A stretch of 64,000 nt of DNA from Bos javanicus (Eukaryota; Chordata; Mammalia; Artiodactyla; Bovidae): positions 45,805,724 through 45,869,723 of the forward strand of contig NC_083877.1 of assembly GCF_032452875.1 (NCBI RefSeq). The letters are read 5' to 3'. Below are positions 13,101 to 25,100 of the stretch, piece after piece. How positions within the stretch are numbered: the stretch's first letter is position 1; every line of letters starts with the position of its first letter. The position numbers and the translations under genes are program-made. The notes beneath the pieces are model-generated. The model did not search any database, was not told the origin of the DNA, and saw nothing but the letters and a program-made list of their open reading frames with translations.

Positions 13101-16100
13101 CTTATATAACAACAGAGCAGTTATTGAATTCAGAAAATTTAACATTGACACAGAACTATTGTATAATATATAGTCCATGCTCAAATTTATACAGTTATCC
13201 CAGTAATGCCCTTTATGGCACCCTCCCCCTGTCCCCCAAATTCAGGATCATACTTTGTATTTAGTTGTTATGTTTCTTTAGTCCACTTACTGCTTTTATA
13301 ATCAGAAATAAAATTAATTTCTGGGAATTGTGTTATTAGAAATTCAAGTGTGTGAAAATCTTTACAAAAGAGGTTGGGAAAACAGTAGCATTAAAATGTT
13401 GATATGTTTTGTCTTTGGATATTGTTGTTTTCCTTTTTCTTGTTTCTGCATTTTCAAAGTTTTTGTGGTGAAACATTATTACCTTTTTTTAAATGGAAAA
13501 GAAAGTTGAAATTGCATGATAAATCTTACCATCTTATAGCTAATGTCTGCATAGCAGTAGCAAAGATGTAGGGATTAATAATGAGAGAAAGGAGACCATG
13601 GTTTCTTAAATCAGAATTATTTATGGTAGGACATTAATTTCACTTTCAGACACTTCAGATATAATCTTCATTTATGTATCATTTTAGGATCAAGCATTTG
13701 GGGAGCTAGAAAAGAACAGTGATAAATTTCTACTTGGAACATCGTCTTCAGAGAACAGTCAGCCCGCTCATCTTCATGAACTGCTATGTTCACTGCAGAA
13801 ACAGCTGCTGGCATTTTGCCATATCAATAACATAAGTGAAGTATGTGATTCTTTGCTTTCTATGTCATTTCTCAGGGACCTTGAAACTCAGATATTTGGG
13901 TAAACCATGAAATTTTTGTACCTTGAATCTTCCAATGTAGTAATTTAGAAACTTTTTTCCTCAGAACTCAAGCAGTGTGGCATTGCTTCATAAACATCTT
14001 CAGCTCTTGTTGCCTCATGCCACGGATATTTATTCACGTTCTGCAAATTTGCTGAAAGAAAGTCCTTGGAATGGCAGTGTTGGAGAAAAATTAAGAGGTG
14101 TGTTTGGTACTGGGTTTCATATTTAATCAGTGGTTATAAAGCAGGAATTTTTACCCTTTCTAAAGCCAAAGAGGGCCTGAAACCTCTGAGTGGAGTAGGA
14201 ATGACTTTGAATCTCCTGAGCTGGGTTTTGGGTGATGGCAACAAATGGCAACCCACTCCAGTGTTCTTGCCTGGAGAATCCCAGGGACGGGGGAGCCTGG
14301 TGGGCTGCCGTCTGTGGGGTCGCACAGAGTCGGACACGACTGAAGTGACTTAGCAGAAGCAGCAGCAGCAGCAGTGATTGATCTGGTTAATCTTAAAAGA
14401 TGTCCATTGTTGTGATAGAGGTCTAATTTAAAGGAATTAGATGACATATACTCAAAAAGGCTAATATTAAATGGCATAAAGTGAGATTTTCATCCATTTT
14501 TTTACCTTTCTTTAGCATTTGCAATCCTCTTCTTGAAATACTTTCTGTGTGTGTGTGTGTGTGTGTATAGCAGAGTTTTATTAAAGTATAAAAAGGGACA
14601 GAGAAAGCTTCTGACATAGGCATCAGAAGGGGGACAGAGAGTGCCCCCTTACTAGCCTTAGCAAAGGAATTATATACTTTTTCAATTGGTTATTACAATA
14701 AATCAAAAGAATTTCTCAACATTGTAAAAATTTTACCAGACCCACTCCCACAATTTACATTTTAAGATGACAGGGTTCAGTTCAGTTCAGTTCAGTTATT
14801 CAGTCGTGTCCAACTCTGTGACCCCATGGACTGCAGCACCCCAGGCCTCCCTGTCCATCACCAACTCCCAGAGCTTACTCAAACTCACATCCATCAAGTC
14901 GGTGATGGCATCCAACCATGTCATCCTCTGTCGTCCCCTTCTCTTCCTGCCCTCTATCTTTCCCAGCATCAGGGTCTTTTCCAGTGAGTCAGTTCTTTGC
15001 ATCAGGTGGTCAAAGTATTGGAGTTTCAGCTTCAGCATCAGTCCTTCCAGTGAATATTCAGGATTGACTGGTTTGATCTCCTTGCAGTCCAAGGGATTCT
15101 CAAGAGTCTTCTCCAACACCACAGTTCAAAAGCATCAATTCTTGGCGCTCAGGTTTCTTAATAGTCCAACTTTGACATCCATACATGACTACTGGAAAAA
15201 CCATAGCTTTGACTAGATGGACCTTTGTCAGCAAAACAATGTCTCTGCTTTTTAATAAGCTGTCTAGGTTAGTCATAACTTTTCTTCCAAGGAGTAAGCA
15301 TCTTTTAATTTCATGGCTGCAGTCACCATCTTCAGTGATTTTGGAGCACAATATTTTAATTTAAAAAATTACATTTGGTTTAAAAAACATTAAAGACTTT
15401 TCCTCACTAACATGTAAGCACTGTGAGGGCAGGCATTTTTAGTTCTTTATTCACAGTCATACACCTTTCACCTATAATAGTGCCCGGTATATAGTTGTAA
15501 GTCTTCAATAAATACTTCTTAAGTGAATCTGAAAATGAGAATAAATCTGTGAATGAGAAATTCTTAATACATTTTAAGTGAACATGCTATAATTATTTGA
15601 TTTTGTTGGCACAAGGGTATGTGTGCTTTCCCATAACGTGTCTGTTGTGATGCATTCAGAAAGTAAGTAAATACTGACCCCAGTATTTTATTATATAACT
15701 CTCTAGCTACCAGAGAGTTATATAATAATTCAACAAAGAGTTATTGAATTAGTGTACTCCAGTTCTAGGCAAAAATAGTTTATTAGTCTTTTTCTTTAAG
15801 TTTGAAAGTTGATCCATGTTAAATTTCTTACCCTTCATAGATGTGATATACGTCTCAGCTGCAGGCAGTATGCTCTGCCAGATTGTTAACTCCCTCCTGT
15901 TACTCCCAGTGTCGGTGGCTCGGCCTTTGTTGAGTTACCTCCTCGACTTGTTGCCACCTCTTGATTGCCTTAATAGACTCCTGCCAGCTGCTGCTCTTTT
16001 GGAAGACCAAGAGTTACAGTGGCCTCTTCATGGTAAGTACAGTTAATAAAGGAGCAGATAATGCATTTGAGAAAAGTTATTCCTTTTTCTCACATCAGAC

Positions 16101-19100
16101 AAATCATATCTGACACTTTGGGGTATAATGTGATCAAAAGATAAAGTTGTTGCTGTCTAAGAGCTTATAGTGTAAAGTGGGTACCTGAGATGAGAAAATT
16201 TAAGAAAGTTACTTGTGTATAAAGTGACACAAATCGAGTCTTTATCTGATTATTAGGCTTGAATAGTATATTTCATTGATTTCAAGACATGCTTTTTTCA
16301 AATTTTGACATGGCTTAATTTGGATATATCTTACAGTAGATAATAGAAAAGCATTGGTTTCATAAATTGGTTGGCAGCATAATGACACATTTTACAATCA
16401 ATGGATTGATTTAAGTTTTATTTCTTAAATGCAAAGTTTTTAGTTTTAAATCTCTATTTGACAGTAAAATATTTTGTATTTTGGCTTGATAAATAGGTAA
16501 CTGATTGATTGTAAAAGAAATTGGGAACCTATCTTTCTGTGTTTTTCTTTTTAGATACTTTATAGAAAATAGCATTTAAAATTAAAAAAAAAATTTTTTT
16601 TTGGCTGTGCCAGGTCTTAGTTGCTGCACACAGGCTTTCTCTATTTGTAGAGAGTACTTTTCAGTTGTGGTGCTTAGTCTTCTCATTGCAGTGGCTTCTC
16701 TTGTTGCAGAGTGTGGGCTCCATGGCATGCTGGCTTCAGTAGTTTGGGCATGTGGGCTCAGTAGTTGTGGCTCTGGTGGCTCTGGGCTCCAGAGCACAGG
16801 CTCAGTAGTTGTGGTACACAAATGGGGGATCTTCCTGAACCAGGGATCAAACCAGTGTCTCCTGCATTTTAAGGTGAATTCTTAACCACTGGACCACCAG
16901 GGTAGCCCAGAAAATAGCATTTTGATTTTAGGCATAATGTGTGAATTCCCTCTTAATTTATAAAATTCTGGTTAATTTATTCCATTGAAGATAACTTAAA
17001 ATATTATGTCTAGAAAATAGCAATGTATTTTTCTATTGCAGTCTATCCTAAGGTTATCAAAGGAGTTTCATTACTGAAATCTTAAAAACTTTTCAAGTTT
17101 TAAGTGAGATCACATGTTTAATGGAAATAATCCTGGACTAAGACATTAAAAGATTTAGATTTTAGTATTGGCTGTGTTTCAACTTGGGTGTATAAGTGAC
17201 TTGGGCAAGTCATTTATAGCCTCTTTAAACTTTGGTTTCTTCTCCTGGAAAGATTACTTTGAACAGAATACTTTGAGGGCACATCTTACACCCCATTGTT
17301 CTGGTCAACTGGATTTAGATGAAGTCAAATGTTAAGGTTACAGCTGTTTCAGGATATTGATTAGACTTTATATGGAGCCATTCCAGGTTTACTCCTGTTT
17401 TTCTAAAGCATCTCAAAATTTTCTAAGACTTATTACTCTATTTGTCTTAGGTGAGGTAAGTGTCATTTTATTTTGGATTTTGCATCAGTGTTCATAACTG
17501 ATTTTTTCCATAATTTTCCTTTTTCATGCTATCCTTTGTGTCATTTTTACTACCACAGTTATACTAACCATATAACATCAGTTTGGAATTTTCCTTTTTT
17601 CCGTCTTTTATTTAAAATTTGTCTAATTTAGGAGTTATCTCTACTTGAAGGTTTGAAAGACTATAAAAACTATCTGGCCCTAATGTTTTTTTTTTATAGA
17701 TATATTTTTGGCGATTAATTTTCCCTTTTTAGTGGTTGTTCTCTTACAGCTTTTTCTTTCTTTTCAAATTCATTTCAGACATTGATATTTTTTCAGAAAA
17801 TGTAATTTTGTTGGTTTTCAAATTTATCAGTACAAAGTTGTTCATAATATTCACTCATGGTTTTAAAAAATCTCTAGTGTGTTTGTGGTTCTATCCTCTT
17901 TTTTATTTTTAATTTGAACATTTATGCCATCATTTTTTCTTGATTGATTTTATTAGAGGTTTATCCATTTTATTACTGTTTTCAAATAACCAGTTATTTT
18001 AATTTGTTGATCTCTTGTGTTTTTTGTTTATGATTTCATTGATATCTATTCTTATCTCTATGGCTAACTAGTTTTATTTTTTAAGTGAAGAACTTTTAAA
18101 AATAAATGTACAATAAGAAAGCATAGATCTGGATCTTAGTACAGGGCAATTCTGAGTTCAGGCCTTAAAAACATTAAGTAATACTAAGTGTCATTTTACT
18201 AGATCAGTTCTTTCTGTTTTGTTTTAGGCCGCACCATGCGGCATGTGGGGTCTTAGTTCCAGACCAGGGATCAAACCCGGGCCCTCTGCTTTGGAAGCAC
18301 AGAATTTTAACCACTGGACGACCAGAGAAGTCCCCTAGATCAACTCTTGTTTTGATTTTGGAGGTATAAACTACCTCAGTTACTCAATGTTAAGGTTGAA
18401 ATTTGATCTGGATAAAATCAGTACCATGTGCCGTTTCAATGTTTATCTTAAAATCGATAACTTTACAAAGCCAATTTTTATATGATAGACTTATCTGAAT
18501 GTATTTTAAATTAGCTTGGTAAAGAAGATATATACAGAAAGTGTTACAATTTTTGTTTTCATTATAAAATTTTTTTGCTTCAATATCTTCTTGTAGTGCA
18601 ACAGAAATAGAAGTGAAAAAGTTTGAGAATCTTGAATACCAGATACATTACTAATGATTTTGTTTTCAGGAGGGCCAGAACTGATCGACCCTGCTGGCAT
18701 GCCACTACCTCAGCCAGCCCAGTCCTGGGTGTGGCTTGTGGATCTGGAAAGAACAATTGCTCTTCTTATTGGGCGATGTCTTGGTGGCATGCTTCAGGGT
18801 TCGCCTGTGTCTCCAGAGGAACAGGACACTGCATATTGGATGAAAACACCACTTTTTAGTGATGGTGTAGAAATGGACACCCCTCAGTTAGGTAATGTGC
18901 TTCTCTGCAACAATGAATAAAAGACATTTGTGTTTATTCCTCCTTTGAGATTTCTCTTATTATGGGTTTGCTGAATAGAGAACCAATAGAAAACAAATGC
19001 AACATTTGCAGGGTAGGGGATCTGAGACTATAACTTGGAGCCCTCATTGTAAAGTGAAAAGTGCCCCCTGAATTAGAGAAGTACAGGTCTGGTTCTACTT

Positions 19101-22100
19101 TGTTATTATTTATCACTCATTTTAAGCAAATCATCTAACTCATAAAAATGAGTAAATGCTTGATTTACTTGTGTTCTTGGGCTTGGAGCTTATGAAACTG
19201 CTTCGTAGACAGGTAGTGACCTTGACTTACCAGGGCTCAGGTCATAAACACCTTTCAGTTGTGAGGACCAATCCCTTCTGTTCCCAGCCTGTCCTGCTTT
19301 CATGTGTGACTCTTTATTTTTTTCCTCCTCATTTATGGTACCTTTGGAGTTTCCTTTCCTGCCTCATCTCCCATTTGTCTGCTTTGCTAGTAGGCTAGCT
19401 CTCAGACTGTCTGAACATGAAGATTTGTCCAGGTCCTGAACAGATGGTGTAGTTGTTTTATCTAGGATTGGTCCTTCAATCTCTCTGGACCTCTTATTTC
19501 AATCCTTGAAATGAGTTAGATTAGATAGCCTATATAGTCTTGTTAGATTTTAAATTTATTATTTCTCTGGTAAAAGAAGGAGACTCAGAGAATGTCCAAG
19601 AAGCAAAATCTAAAAGAAATCTCAATCTAAGAGAGTTTGAAGAGGAGAAACAAAAAGTAGAAACCAAGACAAAAATTGCGGAGATTCTGCTTTGGCATTG
19701 GAGAGTGGGAGTGAGGGATTTTGAAGACTTTCCTCCTTTTCCAGCTAGGAGTATATATTCACTGTTTCATTTATGAACCAGAAAGTGATTCCATTGATAC
19801 TTAGGAACATTTGTATAAAAGAAAAGTAAAATCATGTTTTTTTTCCAAGGGACAATTAACATCATAAAGATGGTTCCAATGCTATCAATGTTTAACTCTG
19901 TGATAGTTCCAAACGTCCTCCTGAGGGCAAAAGTATCATTATCTCTACCCTTCTCATATTTCTGTCTACTTTACTCACTTAACTGGCCTTTGATATGAAT
20001 AAAATCAATTTCAGTTTTAATGTTATTTTTCAGTTTTTAAATTATAAAGTTATGTAACTATTAAAATGTTACATTTTGTGTTTAAATACTTGTCATATTA
20101 GGAAATATAGCAGTGTTAATCACTCAGTTATGTCCAGCTCTTTGCAACCGCATAGACTATAGCCCACCGGGCTCCTCTGTCAATGGAATTCTCCAGGCAA
20201 GAATACTGGAATGGGTTCTATTCCCTTCTCCAGAGGATCTTCCTGACCCAGGGATCAAACCTAGGTCTCCTTCATCACAGGCAGATTCTTTTTTTTTTTT
20301 TTTTTAACCTTCTTTTTTTTTTTTTTTTATTCTTCCAATTTTATTTTATTTTTAAACTTTACATAATTGTATTAGTTTTGCCAAATATCAAAATGAATCC
20401 GCCACAGGCAGATTCTTTACCACTGAGCTACTGGGGAAGTCTTTATATTAGGAAATGGGTCTTGTCTTTATAAAAATGAATGATAATTCAGTTATATCAT
20501 GGGTTAAATTAAATTGACTTTGGGTGTTAGCCCGGGAACCTATCATTTAGTGAAATGTTTTGTTTTTTAAATGGAAAATGAATTCTTAATGCCCAGTGTC
20601 TCATTGAAAAGTTAAGAACCACCTGAACAAATATAAATGTCAGTTGAGAAATTATTTATATAAGTATCAATATGTTTGATCTCCCTGAAATTATCCTTAA
20701 GTGATTGTTTTCCCTTAAGTCTACAAAAAGAAAAAAAAAATCTTGGCTAGTCTCTTTCCCAATGATTCCATGTTTCTCAGTAAGAATATCAACCCATTTT
20801 GAACAAGAAAGTTCTTTGTCACATAAGACTGTGCTGCACATGTAGGACCCTGCCTACCAAAATGCCAGAACTCCTTCTTGGAATGTTGTTCATGTAGTCA
20901 CACCAAGAAAGGCGTACTACCCTGAATTGAGAAGCATTAAAAGACTACCTCTGTAGCATCTACTTAAAATGGTTTGAAATATATCATTTCACACTCATTA
21001 AGTAAATATGGTAAGATTTTATTTGTAGCACCAAAATTTATTGGAATTGATAACTTGTGTAATTTTTTTTTTTTAGATAAATGTATGAGTTGCCTATTAG
21101 AAGTAGCTCTTTCGGGAAATGAGGAACAGAAGCCTTTTGATTATAAATTGCGGCCTGAAATTGCTGTCTTTGTAGACTTGGCCTTGGGTTGTTCAAAAGA
21201 GCCTGCTCGAAGCCTTTGGATCAGCATGCAGGATTATGCTATTAGTAAAGGTAAAGTAAAGAGGATAAAGGGGATAAATATGTAGATCGCTCATAATACC
21301 AACTAATATATGTGTAATATATATAAATAGAAAATCACAGAAATAACAGTATTTCTTATATAAAAAGGAATTTTACAATTAGCATTTTAAAAACAGTTCT
21401 TATTCCTTTTTGTGGAAACCACCCTGTGTATTTTTATGTACATATATCCTGTTTGAAGACAATCCAGTGTGGAAAAATTGAGATTTTTATAAAGAATAAT
21501 AAATCCAGAGGCAGCATTTTACCGAAGGATTCCATGTGGTGTAAATGGATCTAATATAAGAGTTTGTTTAATGAATCTCTTCCCTTTGCAAGCCCTGGTT
21601 AAGAACTGAAATGATGTGTATGTAGATGTCTTGAGCTCTGCGTCTGGTCATTTTCCTCTTCTGTAAACTACTTTACTCTTTTAGAGTGCTGTTGAAGATA
21701 CCAGTTTGAAATGAGGTATATTACTAAGTACAGCAGTAAAGTGTAATGAAAGTGTAGAGTGGTATTTCAGTTTCTGTTGATTAATTGATTAATATAGTTG
21801 TTTTATGTACAGGTTTTTAAAGGATATACCTGACTACCTGTCAGCTCCCTTGCTTCCCCTCTGCTTTAAAAATATTTTATTTTTAAAAATTTTCTTGGCT
21901 GTACCACATAGCATGTGGGATCTTAGTTCCCCAACCAGGGATCAGACCTGAGCCACTTGCATTGGAAGCAAGGAGTCTTTACCACTGGACCGCTGGAGAA
22001 GTCCCTCACGCTTTCCCCCTTTAGCAATGTCTTGGATTTTTCAGAATACATACCTAGTTATCTTTCTCCATGTTGTTTCTTTCATCTGCAATTCCCTGTT

Positions 22101-25100
22101 TCTTTTCTTCCTTCTGTGATAAAAATGGTAAAAGTAAATGCATGTTCACCTTTTATAATACTTTATATAATAAAAATGAGATACGTATCATTCAGATCTT
22201 TAAAACATTAGTGAGATGATATGTTTGAAAGTTGAATCTCATGCAGTCTGTCATTTATTTATTTACTCATTCTATTATATTGACTTTCACCAGTGGTAGA
22301 AAAGTATGATAGTGGAGGAGAAACAAAGCTTGTTTTCTAAGTCATATTTTCCGATATTCTCTTATTTCATCATTTTCTTGGAATGTGCAGTTAGGTATTC
22401 TTTTATATCATGTTGTCACTTGTTACTTTGCAGTGAGCACTTTTAAAAACAATGTAAACGTAAGAGGAATAAAAACTCTATGTCTCCATTGTTCATTTGC
22501 TTTTACACCATATATCTACACAAAGTCTAGGTATATAGCCTAGATTTTATACCTGAATAGTGGAAACATTTTGTAGAGCTTGGTATGAAATGACTATAAC
22601 TTTAGTGAAGGTGTTTTAAAAGAACCTTTTAAACATTGCAAAGGAGGATGGTCCCTGCTAAATTTGAAACACTGCAAAGGATGTCACTTTAGTTTGCTTT
22701 TATTTTTTTATTTTTTTTTTTTATGTATGTCTCTCAGTTTATTTAGATATTCTCAATTTATAATAGCAACATTTTATAGTTTTCAAGGTATAGGTCTTGC
22801 ATGTATGTACTAAATATATTCCTATTTTATTTTATTTTATTTTTTTTCCTAATTTTATTTTATTTTTAAACTTTACATAATTGTATTAGTTTTGCCAAAT
22901 ATCAAAATGAATCCGCCACAGGTATACATGTGTTCCCCATCCCGCAGTTTGCTTTTAAATTGAATATTAGGCTACTTGAAATAAGATCTTGTTTGGTTTT
23001 AAGTCATAGCAGTTTTCTAGAATAGCAAGCAATCCCTTGGAACAGATCTCTCAAAAACCTAATGTGGAAAATTTTGTATGTAATACAAACTGTTAAGATT
23101 CTCTAGCTGTAAGATTTTCTTAAAATCTGATGTGTTTATATTCATTTTTTCACCTGTAAAATAGGTAAGTCTGAACCTAAATTTTTACCTAAGCATCCAG
23201 AAAGGACTGGAAAGTCCATCTTTAAAACTTTTCTCTTAAGATAGGAGTTTTAAAAAGGAATTGAGAACAAGTGAAGATAACTTGGGGCTTAATATTTTCC
23301 AAGGGTGTTTTTTGCTTGGTTTTGTTTTTAAGTAACATGATAAATCTGTCAAATTAACAGAGTTTAGCAGACATTCTGGGAGTGGAGTAGACAGTAAACT
23401 CCCATATCCCCATTTGGAATCTACTGAATGTATCGCCTTTTTATAGTACCAGTGTGCTAACATGGAATAAAGAAAGCAGCTCACTAGTTCTCATCATCTA
23501 ATGCTGTGATTTGGGTTTTCAATTGCATGTACTCATTTCTGTCCAAATGTTGTTTTATTTCTTACCCACCTAAATGTACATGTACTCATAGTGTCTATTG
23601 ATACTTCAGTAACTTCAAATACCAGATATATACACACTTGACTAGTTTACTTAATATCTCTACTAGGATAACTAAAAGGTACTATTCAGAAACAGACACC
23701 TGATTACAGATATCCATCCTCCCAAAGGGCTGTTCTTCTCTTGGTAAAAGCCAACTGCATTCTAAATATATTATAGTCATCGTTGACTTCTCTGACGTTC
23801 ACATCTGATCCATCAACAAATTCTTTCAACTTCTGTCTTCAAAATACATAAGAAATCTGACCTCTTCTTTCTACTCCCACTGCTACTACTTTGGTCTGAG
23901 CCACCATAATTTCTTACCTGAATTACTGTAATAATTGCTTCTGCTATTGCTGTACCTATAGTAAATTCTGTACTCAGCAGTTAGAGTGAGCCTTTTTTTT
24001 TTTTTTTCAATATAAGAGATTTATTACATAGTGATTCAGACCAACAGCTTTCTAGTTTACATGACTGTAAACAAAGGATCACGGACCCCTCTGTTTCCAA
24101 ACACTTCCCTTAATTCACACATTTCTTCATTCTTTATTATTCACTCAGAAGATAGTTTTTATTTTTTTATTTTAAAACACAGATCATATCATCTCATATC
24201 TCTTCAAAATTTTCTAATGATCCTTCCAATTTTCCTCAGAGTAAAACCAAGAGGACTTGAAATGGCATGTAAGGCCGTATGTGATCTGGTCTCAGACAGC
24301 TTTCTGATGTCTCCTACTACTCTTGTGCACCCATATTTTGCTCTAACTGTATTGGTCTCTTTTAACTCGCCTCAGAGCCTTGACATAGTTTTTTTGAAAG
24401 GATGATGTTTCTGTATGGCTTCTTCTCTACGTCATCTAGATCTCTCTTCTTGATTGTAGCCATATCTGAGACCTTCCCAAACCAATCTATAAAAAATAGT
24501 AAACTTACACAGTACAGTATTCCCTGTTCTCTTTACTATGCTTTAATTTTCTCCATAGCACTTATCTGTCATAATAATGTTTTTATTTACTGTCTCCTTA
24601 TGCCCCTCTTGGCTTCCTTTGTGGCTCAGACAGTAAAGAATACTCCTGCAATGCAGGAGACTTAGCTTCAATCCCTGGATTGGGAAAATCCCCTGGAGGA
24701 GGGCATGGCAGCCCCCTCCAGTATTCTTGCCTGGAGGATCCCCATGGACAGAGGAGCCTGACAGGCTACAGTTCATAGCGTCACAAAGAATTGGACACGA
24801 CTGAGTGACTAAGCACACACATGCCCCCCAACTGGAATATACGCTCTGTGAGATCCAGGACTTAGTTTTATTTACTACTGTACTTCTATTTCCAGTATGT
24901 GGGATGTAGTAGGTTCATTTGCTAAGTAATTGCTTAGAAAAATGATAAAATTCAGGTGTTGGGTTACGAAAGCTATTAAAATGACCTCTGAAATGTTTTA
25001 TCTGAAATGTCAGTGTATCATTTATTTTTCAGATTGGGACAGTGCAACTTTGAGTAATGAGTCACTCTTGGACACTGTGTCTAGATTTGTTCTTGCAGCT

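Larger units (their letters stand above)
9752..13687. other. Intron 6
   Basis: Contains a CHR SINE, a BovB 3' end, two Bov-tA SINEs, a BOV-A2 tail and two old repeats. 10310-10990, 12485-12900 and 13300-13687 show nothing definite. Confidence 0.65.
14098..15840. other. Intron 8
   Basis: BOV-A2 half, (GT)n, an LTR-like fragment, a BovB piece and a hairpin. 15350-15540 resembles a worn L2/MIR-type end (gcactgtgagggcaggc ... tcaataaatac). Confidence 0.65.
16033..18669. other. Intron 9
   Basis: Two CHR SINEs and a probable old antisense L1. 16033-16560 and 16925-17580 show nothing recognisable. Confidence 0.65.
18892..21076. other. Intron 10
   Basis: Only one SINE, itself carrying a nested L1 tail. 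18892-20090 and 20460-21076 show nothing recognisable. Confidence 0.65.
21251..25032. other. Intron 11
   Basis: CHR fragment, L1 tail with extra 3' sequence, L2-like block and a Bov-tA SINE. 21251-21880 and 22960-23690 show nothing definite. Confidence 0.65.

Noticed and set aside
14796..15122. 108-codon open frame on the - strand
   Set aside because: BovB LINE ORF fragment.
24031..24405. 124-codon open frame on the + strand
   Set aside because: Lies in old L2-like repeat text; no splice sites or phase match with exons 11 and 12.
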